A stretch of 64,000 nt of DNA from contig CM053327.1 in assembly GCA_028583605.1 (NCBI GenBank), positions 26,151,629-26,215,628 on the forward strand. The letters are read 5' to 3'. A model generated the notes under the pieces. The model had not been told where the DNA came from and did not search any database. It saw only the letters and a list, made by a program, of their open reading frames with translations. Numbering within the stretch: the stretch's first letter is position 1; each line of letters starts with the position of its first letter. Source of the stretch: Dastarcus helophoroides (lineage: Eukaryota; Arthropoda; Insecta; Coleoptera; Bothrideridae). The position numbers were made by a program, and so were the translations under genes. Positions 54,260 through 64,000 of the stretch are shown here, one piece after another.

Positions 54260-57200
54260 AAAAAAAATAATATTAAAAATTTCAACTTTTTTAACAGATA
54301 TTAATAAAATGTATTTGATGGTATTACTTTTTCAAAATTTTGACTATTTTTCTTAATATCGATTTTTTATTGGAATTTCGTTTTTTGAAGATTTTGACTC
54401 TTAAAAACCTTGAGTGTTTCTTGCAATTTCTAATCATGGTGGAAATTTCGACTTTTTTAAAAATTTGGTTTCTTCCACAATTTAGATGCTTTTTTCCAAA
54501 ATTTTAACTATTTTATAAAAAAAGTCAGTTTTTTCGTGATTCCAACTTTTTGTGAAAATTTCGACTTTCTTGACATATTGACTTAAAAATTTCGACTTAT
54601 TTGAAAATTTGAACTTTTTTTTTGGAAAAATTCTAATTTTTCGAAATTTCAATCTTTTTCCAAGACTTTATTTTTTTTATTATTTATTATAGTTTTTTTT
54701 TTGAAAATTTCTACTTTCTAAAAAATTGATACTGTGATGAGCAGCCGTCGTGATTGTATCCTGGTCACGTCAATCAAATGTGATCAGCGACCATAACCAG
54801 TGATTGTTTATAGTTTTTCAAAATTATCGAATTTTGTTCATCTTTAAAAATTTTCGAAGAATAATTTACTTTCGATTTTTGGGCCCAATTTGTCTACGTT
54901 GTGTTTAAAATTATTTTATTCCATTAAATTGTAACCCCAGCTCTTAGAGTCGACAGGGAAGTGTTATCAAATTCAAACAACAATTGACCTCAACGTTTTA
55001 TTACAATAGGTCAACAAATAAATCAACAAAATTTCAAGTTTGTGATTTTCAAGTGTTCTTAAACATAATACAACAAAATAAAAGTGGACCTGTTTGTTTC
55101 AACTTGTTTAAATTTGCTGGACACAGATCTGAGAGAAATATCTCTTTAGAAAATTAAGAGAATTCATTAAGCACAAATAATCTGACATTCTTTGTTTAAC
55201 TGTTTCGCTCATATATGGTATGTCGGTTATTAATTTCCCAAAGTTCATCTTTATCTTAATAAGTGCAATGTTTTCCCCAGGTAAGCCATTTAGTTTGTAC
55301 TCAAAGGTTTTCAAACCAAATGCAGCTAACTTTGTACCTGATTATCGGTGGGTGTTCGCTGGTTAGTTTGTACACAGAGGTTCTCAAATTATTTTCAGGT
55401 GTCTGTTTTTTTTTATTCCCCAATTCTTGTGTGTTTTGTCGCTTCTTAATTCAAGCATACTTCACGTAGCATACAGTTTCCTGTTAAAGCTTTGAGCTAA
55501 CAATATCCAAAGTATAATGCTACGAGAAAATGGAGCTCAAGCTTGGAAATGAAGTTGTGATTTATTGTAATAAATCAAATTTATAAATGTTGATTCAATC
55601 TTACAGATCTCTCGTTCTCTCACTCTTTCTTTCTTTCCTTTGTTAACTTGTTCCTTTATTTGTTTTTTTTTCTGTTTTTCTCATACCAAACTCAATCACT
55701 CGAACTCAAACGAGTGTCATAAAATAGACTAGAAATATTGTTCAGATTTCGTAGAAACTTTCTGAGCAGAATTTTCCCTTCCAAACACTACATCTACTTC
55801 TACGGCTACTAGTCTAATAGAAGGGACGTTTTCTAGCTTAGAAAGTGGCTAAGCATGACTTATCACAAAACATTAAAATTAAAGTTAGAAACTGGCTAGG
55901 AGTTCTCATTTCTTTCGTCAAACATCTCCCTAACGAGAGCTGATGCTGATACTGCTCGTTCACCTACGTTAGTACTCCCCATTTGTCAACAGATCTATAA
56001 GGCTCTCTTTGGGCCAGGTTGTCTTGTCCTATATTTTTGGGATTCAAGAAACCTACGAAGGAGAATCTGCGAATGAGGTAGCACTAGGTGAATACACCAA
56101 AACAAGAACTAGGTAAGAGCTCACTGTGGCTTATGTTTCTAGGATGTTAAGGTGTACAATGCCCACGTTTCTAGAACTTGCAGAACATCATCAATAAAAC
56201 CCAAATATATGTGTCTGCTGCCAGTTGTCGGACCTTTGTGGTGAAGGGTATAAATTATTTTGGAACCCCTGAAAACTCAGCTTTCAACAGCAGAACACTA
56301 ACATCGACCTTAAGGAAATGAAAATGTTTGTATGAAGCGAATGCGCTTTATTTCCTTTTCGTTTTCTTGTCTTTGTATTTTTATTTTGTTTTATTTTTGT
56401 TTCCTTTTTTGAAACTGAGACATATTTGCACCAGTCAGCGGTAGGGTTCTTGGCCCTATAATTATTTTCTAACAACGACTTTCTCATTCATTCTGTTGTT
56501 GCGGAATTGTAAATTCCTTTCTCTTTTTTTTTGTATGCCCCCCAATCCCATATTGATCAAAATTAGGAACAAGTATTTTCTCAAATTTTAGGAAAAGTTA
56601 ATTAAATCATCTAAGAGCGAAAAACCATCAAACAAATTCATTAGACAATTTAAAATTTACTTGCCTATTTTTTTCGTAGCAAACATCACATAAATGGCAC
56701 AAGAACTTCACGTTGAACAGAAATTGTATTTTTTGTGTTCATTCAGGTTAGTTAGCACAAACAGAAGCAGTTTTTAAAACTCCCGTATTTCGTACTCGTT
56801 TGCTTAACTAGTTTCATCGAAGTTCAGTATTTTACTACCCTGTAAATTTCTTTACGGTGTTTTATCTTTTTATTCCCCTACCCTTAATTTCTGGGGACCG
56901 AAAGATATCCTCTGTATCTCGCTAGAGGGCATGAGGATGCAGAATTTCTACTAATTTAAATATTTCCAATCCAAATTAATCCTTAAATAAATTTTGAAAT
57001 GATTCTTAAAGTGCATATCAAACTGCAAACCCCTTTTGAATAATGTCGTCCCTTTATCTTGCAAGTTTTACTTCGATAATTGAAATTTAAATAATTTACA
57101 ATTGTACGTGTTTATAAGGGCGTTTTTTGAATGTCAATTTCCTCCAGTATACCACCACATGGTCTTGCCGAGAGATTTTTATTGACACTTACCCTTATTT

Positions 57201-60200
57201 ATTACTCTACTTTTCAGCGGTCCTTCAAAACTAACATGTTATTTTACTCAGTTTAGGTATCTGTGCTTGAAACAAACCAGGCCTAACAAATAACTCTTAT
57301 CTAATTTGTGAACGCTAAGAAATCTGTTTCTCACGCAAAACGTTATGTTACAAAGAATTTTTATAATACAGTATTTGTAGATTTAATATTTCCAAGAAAA
57401 TATTGAATAGCATTCAATTAAATAAAACAAACCAGGAAGTAGAACAGTTTAGTAGAACTCGACTCACCACAATACTTCTTTGTAAATTTGAACCTTTCAG
57501 AATGGTGACTTGAAAATTTCGGCGTTTTTTCAAAATTTCAACTTTTCCTGGAAATTTTGAATTCTTTTAAAAAATATGAATTTGTAAAAATTTTGAATTT
57601 GTTGATAATTTTGACTTTTTTCGGATTATTTTTAGAAATTCCGACTTTTTAATAATATGGAATTTTTTCAAAATTTCCACTTTCTCGAAAATAAATTTAA
57701 ATTTTTTTTTAAATTTACATTTTCTTTAAATGTTGAAGTTGAAAATTCAGGAAAAAACTATATTCTTTCCCAAGTTTCATTCTGTAATTATCTAACATAA
57801 ATTTTGAGTTTTTAATTTAGAATGTATATAACATAGTCCACAACTGAGCATTAAAGAAATAATATTTAAAGTTTAACTTGAATTTAAAAAATATGGAATT
57901 CTTTAAAAAAAAATTTGGACAAACATCTGAATTTAGTATTAAAATCATTAATTTTTTCCCAACATTTCGACATTTGTTTTGAAATTGTAAACTTAAATCG
58001 GAATTTTGACTAATCGAAACACGACCTTTTAATTGCTTAGGCATCAAAATGTAGTCAGATAAAAGTAAAATTGTAAATAAAAATAAAAAGGCTGTCCGGT
58101 CAGCTTCCCCATTCATAAAACTCACGACATGCCACTGCTATTTCTTTTCTTGGGTAACTAACATTTCCATTTCATCTATTATTTAGTACTTTGTGGACGT
58201 TTGAACTACAGTAATTATGTCATTTTAAAAAACTTACGCAGGTAAAATTAAATTTCCTGAACTCTAGTTTGACCTAAAAATGTAAAAAGAGACACATTAG
58301 GCATGAAACAAACGTCTAGAACTTGCGTCAAACTTATAACTCTGATGGTGTTCACATGCATAATGGATAGATTAACCTATTTAAAAAAAAATAGGTAGTT
58401 GTTTGAATAATTGGCATGCATATTGTTTGATTGTTTCTCCTAAATTTGATTTCTATGGGAGGTAACTGTTATAACGATATATTTTATCAAACCGACGCGA
58501 CGTAATATTTTGTCAACGAAAGGTATTAAATCCACGATATTAAGTAATTGTACTGTTTAGGGATTGCTCATCATTAATAGCCATGCCAGATACGTACATA
58601 GTAATACATACATACATTAAATTATATAAAATCTACATAAATGTTTCTAAGAAATCAAGTCAACTGTACAATTTTTTAGAGAAAATTTCATCAATTATCG
58701 CTTATTTTTTTAATATATTGCGTAGTCTGATATATTCAGGTATTTTTATATTCCATGTAGAACATTCGAAACAATTCCTTTACCAAACATTTTTTGACAA
58801 AATCCTTCACCATTATATTTTTATAAAAGAAAATAATTAGGGTTTATTTTGGTGCCTGAATTTTAATATTTTTTATAGTTGAAAAAGAAAGAAATTGAAA
58901 ACTCTTATTTCTTTATTTATTACTTATTTTTTCTGGTACTAACATTTAAAAAAATAGGCCGTCTAGATTTAGAGACTACCAAAGAGCTACGGGCTACGAA
59001 ATTAAAGGTTTTTTTTCAATTTTCAACTTTCAAATGAATTTTAGGAGCAAAAATTAAAATTTCATAATTTGTTAATTAAAGTTCATATCATATCTGCTCT
59101 TGATGTACAAACTAGTTGCAATAGCACCCACTAGGAATGTAACGAATGTTGGTTTTCCCACATTCTCGAATGCCTATGCGAATATTCATTTCCAACATTC
59201 GCGAATGCGAATGTTGGCTTTTTCACTGGCACTTAGAAAACATCGTGAGAAAAATCGAAATCTATAAAATAAATTCAACTTGAAGAAAAAAATCCAGTTT
59301 CTAGGAATGTTTCTCTTAGAATTTATATTTTCATTTAAATTTTGACATATACTCGAAATTTGCGAGAAATATTTCTCTCCAAACTTTGTAGAAATACTAT
59401 TCCCAAAGTTGTTATGTTTATAGCAAAATTTTAATCCAGGTCTAAAAAAATAAACGAATTTTGATAAAAAGTCGAATTTTGAATAAAAAATAAAAAGCTG
59501 AATTCTAAGTAGAAAAGTCTCGAAACATAAAACATTTAGTCGAAGCTCCAAGAATAGAACGAATTTTGAGAAAACGGTTGAAATTTCCGGCAGTCAAAAT
59601 TTTGAGAAAAAGGCCGAAATTAGTATGAAATATTTAAAAGCTTCAGTGCAGTCCAATTTTGGAAGAAAAGAGTTTATACTCAAAATTCTACTTTCTCAAA
59701 ATTCGACTTTATAGTCATAATTTAGAAAAAGACGAATTATAATTTAAAAAAAAACAGGTTTGGAATAAAGTGGAAATTTCAAGAAATTAATTTAATATAA
59801 AAACTTGACCTTTTGGAAAAATTTGAAAAATATCAAAATTTAGAGAAAAAGATGATTTTCGAAGTAAAAATCGAAAGTTCCAAATACCCAAACAAATTTA
59901 AAATAAAAATTTAAATATCGAGAAAAAAATCGACATTTTGAGGAAAGGATAGAAATTTTGAGAAAAAGTCAAATCTTGACGAAATTTCAAATAAGGGGCA
60001 AATTTTGAGGAAAACTTTACGAAAAAAGTCGCATTTCGAGAAAAAAGGGTCGACATTTCTCGACTTAATATTTATTTTTTAATTGCTGCCTAAGTAAAGG
60101 ACCAGCTGCTTTTTGCCTCATTGTGATGTCAGAAAATATTCACTATTGAGATTATTGTCGAAATTTTGAGAAATTAACTTTCCCGGAATTCTTGTCTTTC

Positions 60201-60640
60201 TTGCAAAAATTCAACACTTTCAAAACATATTTTTTAAAAATTTCAAGCAAGTATTATTCTAAATATTTTTACTTTTTATCAAAAGACTTATTAAATTTTG
60301 AAAAAAAAGCAAAGTTTGTTATAAAGTCGAAATTTGCAGGACGAACTTAAAAAAAAAATTAATTTTCAGAAGAAGTTACATTTTGAGAAATGACGAAATT
60401 TTGAAGAAGTAAAAGCGACGAATTTTGAGATAAAAATTTGAAATTTAAAAAAAGCCAATTTGAATAGGAGCTCGAATTTTAGGTTCAATTCGAAATTTTA
60501 AAAGAAAAAAGGAATTTTGTGAAAAAAGACAAATTTTTTTAAAAAGGTCGAAATTTCAAAGAAAGGTACAAATGAAAATTTTTGGAAATGGGTCCCGCAG
60601 TTGAGAATATAAATTTCCAGTTGGTTTTATAAATCTGGGG
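54260..60640. other. Gene-poor stretch
   Basis: 54.3-54.7 kb is T-rich low complexity. 54.9-57.4 kb is less repetitive, but I found no reading frame or splice pattern I can support. 57.5-60.6 kb is again low-complexity (A-rich from 59.6 kb). At 59128-59220 there is a short sequence TAGGAATGTAACGAATGTTG with a CATTCGCGAATGCGAATG palindrome that may be a hAT remnant. Confidence 0.35.
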
Positions 60641-60649
60641 AGAACAAAC

Positions 60650-62930
60650 GCCCTAGTGCCCTATTCTCTCCCACGTATCACTAGGAGACGATGAAATGAT
60701 GCTTACATCATGTTTCCGCCTCTGACGCGTTACTAGTTTCCTGCAATTCTTCCTTCCTCATCCTGTCCTTTTCCTTATTTCATTTTTTCATCTACCCTGA
60801 TTTTTTCTTCTAATTATTAAAAACAAAGATGATGGACTCTCTTCGTACAAAAAATTCCGGACGTAAACTACCTTCTCGTTCGGATGTCCGGGTGAAGGGT
60901 GTACGAGGGGATCCAAAATCGACGGAAAATTTTAGTGTACCACGGGCCAAGTTTCTTTTAAACAATTTATTCAAAATTCAATTCTGTAACATTTGAGGTC
61001 TAAACTCAAATCTAATTTCGGTTCATCAACACTTTCAAAATGAAAGACCCTATGTGCTGTATCTGACAGAAACCCACGTCTCTCATCAATACAGTCCATT
61101 TGCTTTGCCCTAACTACGACGTGCACACATTTCGACACAAGAAGGAAATTTGTGGTTTTACGCGAAGCGACCTGTCCAGTTAACGAGAAGAAGCACTGGT
61201 ATCTGCTGATTATGATGTAATTTGGCTGAAAATCTATTCCAAAAGCTAAGTAATATTTATTTGTTCACTTTATTTGTCTCCAAACGATCCTTCATACAGA
61301 CAGCTCTTCTCTTATGTCTCCGTAACCTTTGACCACCTACAGACGAATTATCCAAACGCTGAGGTTGCCTTTTTCGGTGACTTCAACGTACACAACATCC
61401 CCTGGTTAAGGTTTTCTTCCCGAACTGACGACGCGGGAAGGGTGGCAGAGGCTTTCGCCATCACTTGTGGATTATCGCAATTAGTTGAGGAACCCACAAG
61501 AATTCCTGATGTAGATACCCATCAATCTAATCTAGTAGACCTTTTCCTTACAAAATTCACTAAATTCGTATGAAATCTCTGTGACATCACCGCTTGGAAA
61601 TTCGGATCACAAGCTTGTAGCAGCCTCTCGCTCGCTTCATATACCACCTCCTTCCCATACGCAGTCCCGTAGGGTTTGGCACTTTAACGCTGCAAACTGG
61701 GAAAAATTAAGAGACTTCTTTGCAGCGTTCCCATGGAAGGAAGTCTGCTTTAACTCCGACAACCCTTCCTTAGTCGCCGAATCCATCACGGAAACTATCC
61801 TGATTGGTATGGAATGCTCAATTCCTCACTCCCAAAAGAAGTCTGCCTCCAGTAAATCTTGGCTCAGTAAAAAATTTGCTTGGGCTGTCTCCTGCAAAAA
61901 TCGCGCATGTCGCCGTTGGCGAAATAATCCTTCAGTCGAGACTCGGACCATATTTGTAGATGCACGAAATTCTTGTAAACAGGTTATTGACGAGGCAAAA
62001 GGTGATTTAGATCGTAAAATGCGCCAGAGGCTTATCAACTGTCTGAAAGGTTCCAGGTCCTTTTGGGGATTTGCAAAGTCAATTGGAAAGAATTTTACAT
62101 CTTTAAATTTTCCACCTTTACTCGATGAAAATAGCAATATTACTACTACCTCCAAGGAAAAGGCTGACATGTTAGCCTTAATGTTTGCTGAAAATTCTCG
62201 AAACGCAGAACCTTCTATTCTTCCTTCTTCCTAAGGTTGGCACTTCGATGCCTGAAGTTGTTTTCAGACAACGCACCATCAGGAAGATTTTCCTTGAGCT
62301 CGACACCTCGAAAGCTTCTGGCCTTGATGGTATTCTCGCTATTGTTCTTAAAAAGTGCGCCCCAAAGTTGATTCCTGTCCTAAACAAATTGTTCACACTC
62401 TCTTACAACAAAGGTGTATTCCCTAACATCTGGAAATCTGCTAGGGTGCAGTCTGCCCCTAAAAAGGGAAAGGGGAATCTGGCTAACAACTATCGCTCTA
62501 TATCTTTATTACCCGTTATATCTAAAGTGATGGAAAAGGAGGAAAATAGAATCGTCTCCGATTGGCAATACGGTTTTAGACAACAACGTTCCACTGGAGA
62601 TCTACTGGCATATGTTACTCATATCTGTAACTCAGCTGTGGAAAAACATGGTGAGGCTAAGATTGTAGCATTGGATATCTCAAAGGCTTTCGACAGAGTC
62701 TGGCACCGATCTTTTCTCTCCAAATTAACATCTTATGGTCATCCTCCTGGACTCTGTAATTTGATATCCAATTTTTTCGCTTATAGATCTCTTCAGGTTG
62801 TCGTCAATGGCATCCCATCCAAGACATTTGCGATTAACGCAGGGGTGCCTCAGGGGTCTGTTCTGTCTCCTACTATATTTTTGTTACACATAAACAATCT
62901 CTTAGCCTCAACTTCCAATCCTATATACAT
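60650..62930 (+). mobile_element. Family-A LINE, longest copy (5' UTR to reverse transcriptase)
   Basis: A 5' leader (from about 60650) is followed by a frame opening near 60830 and then the endonuclease: LYLTETHVSH, VAFFGDFNVHNIPWL and SNLVDLFLTKFTKF. Reverse transcriptase starts in another frame (ASGLDGILAIVLKKCAPKLI, NNYRSISLLPVISKVMEK, YGFRQQRSTGDLLAYVTHIC, VALDISKAFDRVWHRSFLSK, INAGVPQGSVLSPTIFLLHI). The sequence stops just before the catalytic FADD box, where a minus-strand element begins. No separate gag-like ORF1 is visible. Confidence 0.85.
61274..62234 (+). pseudogene. Family-A LINE endonuclease and linker region
   Basis: Two adjoining frames (61274-61573 and 61581-62234) encode the C-terminal endonuclease (GDFNVHNIPW, NSDHKLVAAS) and a basic linker (SWLSKKFAWAVSCKNRACRR). 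A frameshift near 61573 separates the YxxG...SDH parts, and another near 62230 separates the linker from the RT. Confidence 0.8.
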
Positions 62931-63066
62931 ATATATATTAACTGAAGTAAATTTACACTTCATTTTGAGGGTTCCTACACATGCATACCCCTCTAACCTT
63001 AACTATTACATAATATTCTTATTTAATTACATTTTATTCCTACTTCGGTTTGCCGTATGTTCCTAG
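62185..63066 (+). pseudogene. Family-A LINE reverse transcriptase, truncated by another element
   Basis: From about 62236 to 62928 the frame is a good reverse transcriptase (motifs up to GVPQGSVLSP). Beyond 62930 the frame runs into unrelated sequence of the minus-strand LINE 3' end, so the last 45 codons are not RT. The catalytic Asp pair is missing. Confidence 0.8.
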
Positions 63067-64000
63067 TCTAGTCTAGTTTTTAACCTACATTTAATCTGCC
63101 TAACCTACCCTTCACCTTAACCTAATCTAACCTATTTAACCTAAAGTTCTAATCTAACGTTCCTCCTCGCGTTGTCTCTTTTTCTTTCCTCTTGCGTTAC
63201 GTCTAAGGCTGGGTGCTCAATCCCCCAGCTTGTGCCATGTCAAGGTACTCGATCCTCTTGACTTCGGATGGTTCCAGGTCAGAACTTGGAGTTCGACGTA
63301 GGCTTCCTCCCATATTGTCCTATTCCGCTTTCTCGTAGATTCATTTCCCAGGTACTCGATCCCCCGGTACTCGAAATCTATTGTTCCTCAAATGAAGACT
63401 TGAGTTCGTCAAGCTTTCCAGCGGCTTGGTTCAGAACTTCAAAGAAATTTGGGTTCCGAGCCGCTTCATCAATCTCCTCGATACTTCTTGGCCAGAGCAC
63501 TCCCTTTCTTATCGCTAGTTGCTCTGTTCTGTTCCTCCATTCCTCCCGATTCATGCATACGAACATTACATGATCAGCATCCTCGGGCTCTCCGCATTGG
63601 CATAATGGTGAGTTCCTTTTCCCCATCCTGTGGAGGTATTCCTGAAACCTTCCGTGGCCTGTAAGCAGCTGTACACATTGCTGCGTAAGCTGCCTTCCTC
63701 TTAGACGCCTGTAGCCTTCAACTCTTCTCAGGTAGCGATGAGTCCCTCTCCCTGTTGTGGCAGAATCCCATCGTTGTTGCCACCTGAAAAAAGAACAACG
63801 CGACAGTCTGTTCCTAATAAGCCCAAAGGGCACCTTATTGTATTCATATACCACCACCATGTTATTATTATCATTATTGCCTAAACTGCATGCGCCTTTC
63901 GCGAGCTCGTCCGCCCTTTCGTTGCCAGTGACTCCCCGGTGTCCCTTAACCCATTCCAATCGCGTTTTCCTTTGTTCTTGAAGCAGATCTTGCGCTTCCT
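62931..64000 (-). mobile_element. Minus-strand LINE with RNase H, 3' part, continues past the window
   Basis: The RNase H and C-terminal coding region (63378-64000) is followed on the minus strand by about 440 bp of 3' UTR, with several TTAGGTTA-like words (63060-63150) and a TATATATATGTATATA tail (62925-62940). It interrupts the family-A LINE and so is the younger of the two. RNase H plus a terminal zinc knuckle points to an I-type clade. Confidence 0.75.
63378..64000 (-). CDS. RNase H and zinc-knuckle C terminus of a LINE ORF2 (partial)
   Basis: The frame is open to the window edge and reads LEWVKGHRGVTGNERADELA, the C-terminal RNase H motif with the final catalytic Asp. It then has LLTGHGRFQEYLHRMG and CQCGEPEDADHVMFVC, a C-x-C-x7-H-x4-C knuckle typical of I/R1-type ORF2 ends. 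RNase H removes the RNA strand during retrotransposition. The reverse transcriptase must lie beyond 64000. No stop or frameshift is seen here, so this may be a young copy. Confidence 0.85.
   Translation of the reverse strand, partial: EAQDLLQEQRKTRLEWVKGHRGVTGNERADELAKGACSLGNNDNNNMVVVYEYNKVPFGLIRNRLSRCSFFRWQQRWDSATTGRGTHRYLRRVEGYRRLRGRQLTQQCVQLLTGHGRFQEYLHRMGKRNSPLCQCGEPEDADHVMFVCMNREEWRNRTEQLAIRKGVLWPRSIEEIDEAARNPNFFEVLNQAAGKLDELKSSFEEQ

Noticed and set aside
56284..56487. Lys-rich minus frame (TKTRKRKGNK)
   Set aside because: No recognisable domain, splice sites or homologous motif.
1..64000. tRNA, rRNA or snRNA genes
   Set aside because: None could be recognised by eye; a tRNAscan-SE or Rfam search was not possible here.

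Overview
This is an AT-rich eukaryotic window, most likely from an insect genome and possibly a beetle. The reasons are short 49-64 bp introns with GT/AG borders, an ionotropic chemoreceptor gene, an insect-type fatty acyl desaturase, and dense non-LTR retrotransposons, Penelope-like elements and hAT DNA transposons. No prokaryotic features were seen. Two host genes can be reconstructed; nearly everything else is mobile or repetitive DNA.

Layout: (1) 0.7-14.8 kb, minus strand: an ionotropic receptor (IR) gene. Nine exons join in phase. A tenth short exon (exon 4) is inferred, and its junction with exon 3 is one base out of frame. A 10-kb intron (2454-12424) holds tandem satellites, a nested LINE pair and foldback elements. 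(2) 15.9-23.6 kb: a candidate solo LTR, then an RTE-like LINE on the minus strand split by a plus-strand LINE whose ORF1 has a PHD-like zinc finger. (3) 23.6-36.3 kb: hAT MITEs, foldback elements, fragments of a second LINE family (called family A here) and long AT-rich low-complexity DNA. (4) 36.7-47.2 kb, plus strand: a delta-9-type acyl-CoA desaturase (359 codons, five coding exons, all three histidine boxes) with a candidate far-upstream non-coding first exon. Its putative 5' intron holds a Penelope-like element (PLE) broken by a 2.9-kb hAT element with a perfect 8-bp target duplication. A second hAT element with a perfect 8-bp duplication lies in its large coding intron. (5) 47.2-60.6 kb: low-complexity DNA, palindromic repeats, a PLE coding fragment and a long hairpin. 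(6) 60.6-64.0 kb: the longest family-A LINE copy, cut by a minus-strand LINE with an RNase H and zinc-knuckle C terminus that runs off the window.

The most interesting signal is a palindromic repeat family, at least nine copies between 5.4 and 54.3 kb. Each arm carries a sequence that fits a minimal type I hammerhead ribozyme: CUGAAGA, a GAUAGC/GCUAUC stem II, GAAA, a self-complementary ACGCGU stem III, and CUCU/AGAG stem I. One palindrome encloses a PLE-like coding fragment. A different hammerhead-like motif lies just downstream of the GIY-YIG reading frame of the 38.6-42.5 kb PLE. The palindromes therefore look like PLE-derived elements carrying opposed ribozymes on the two strands.
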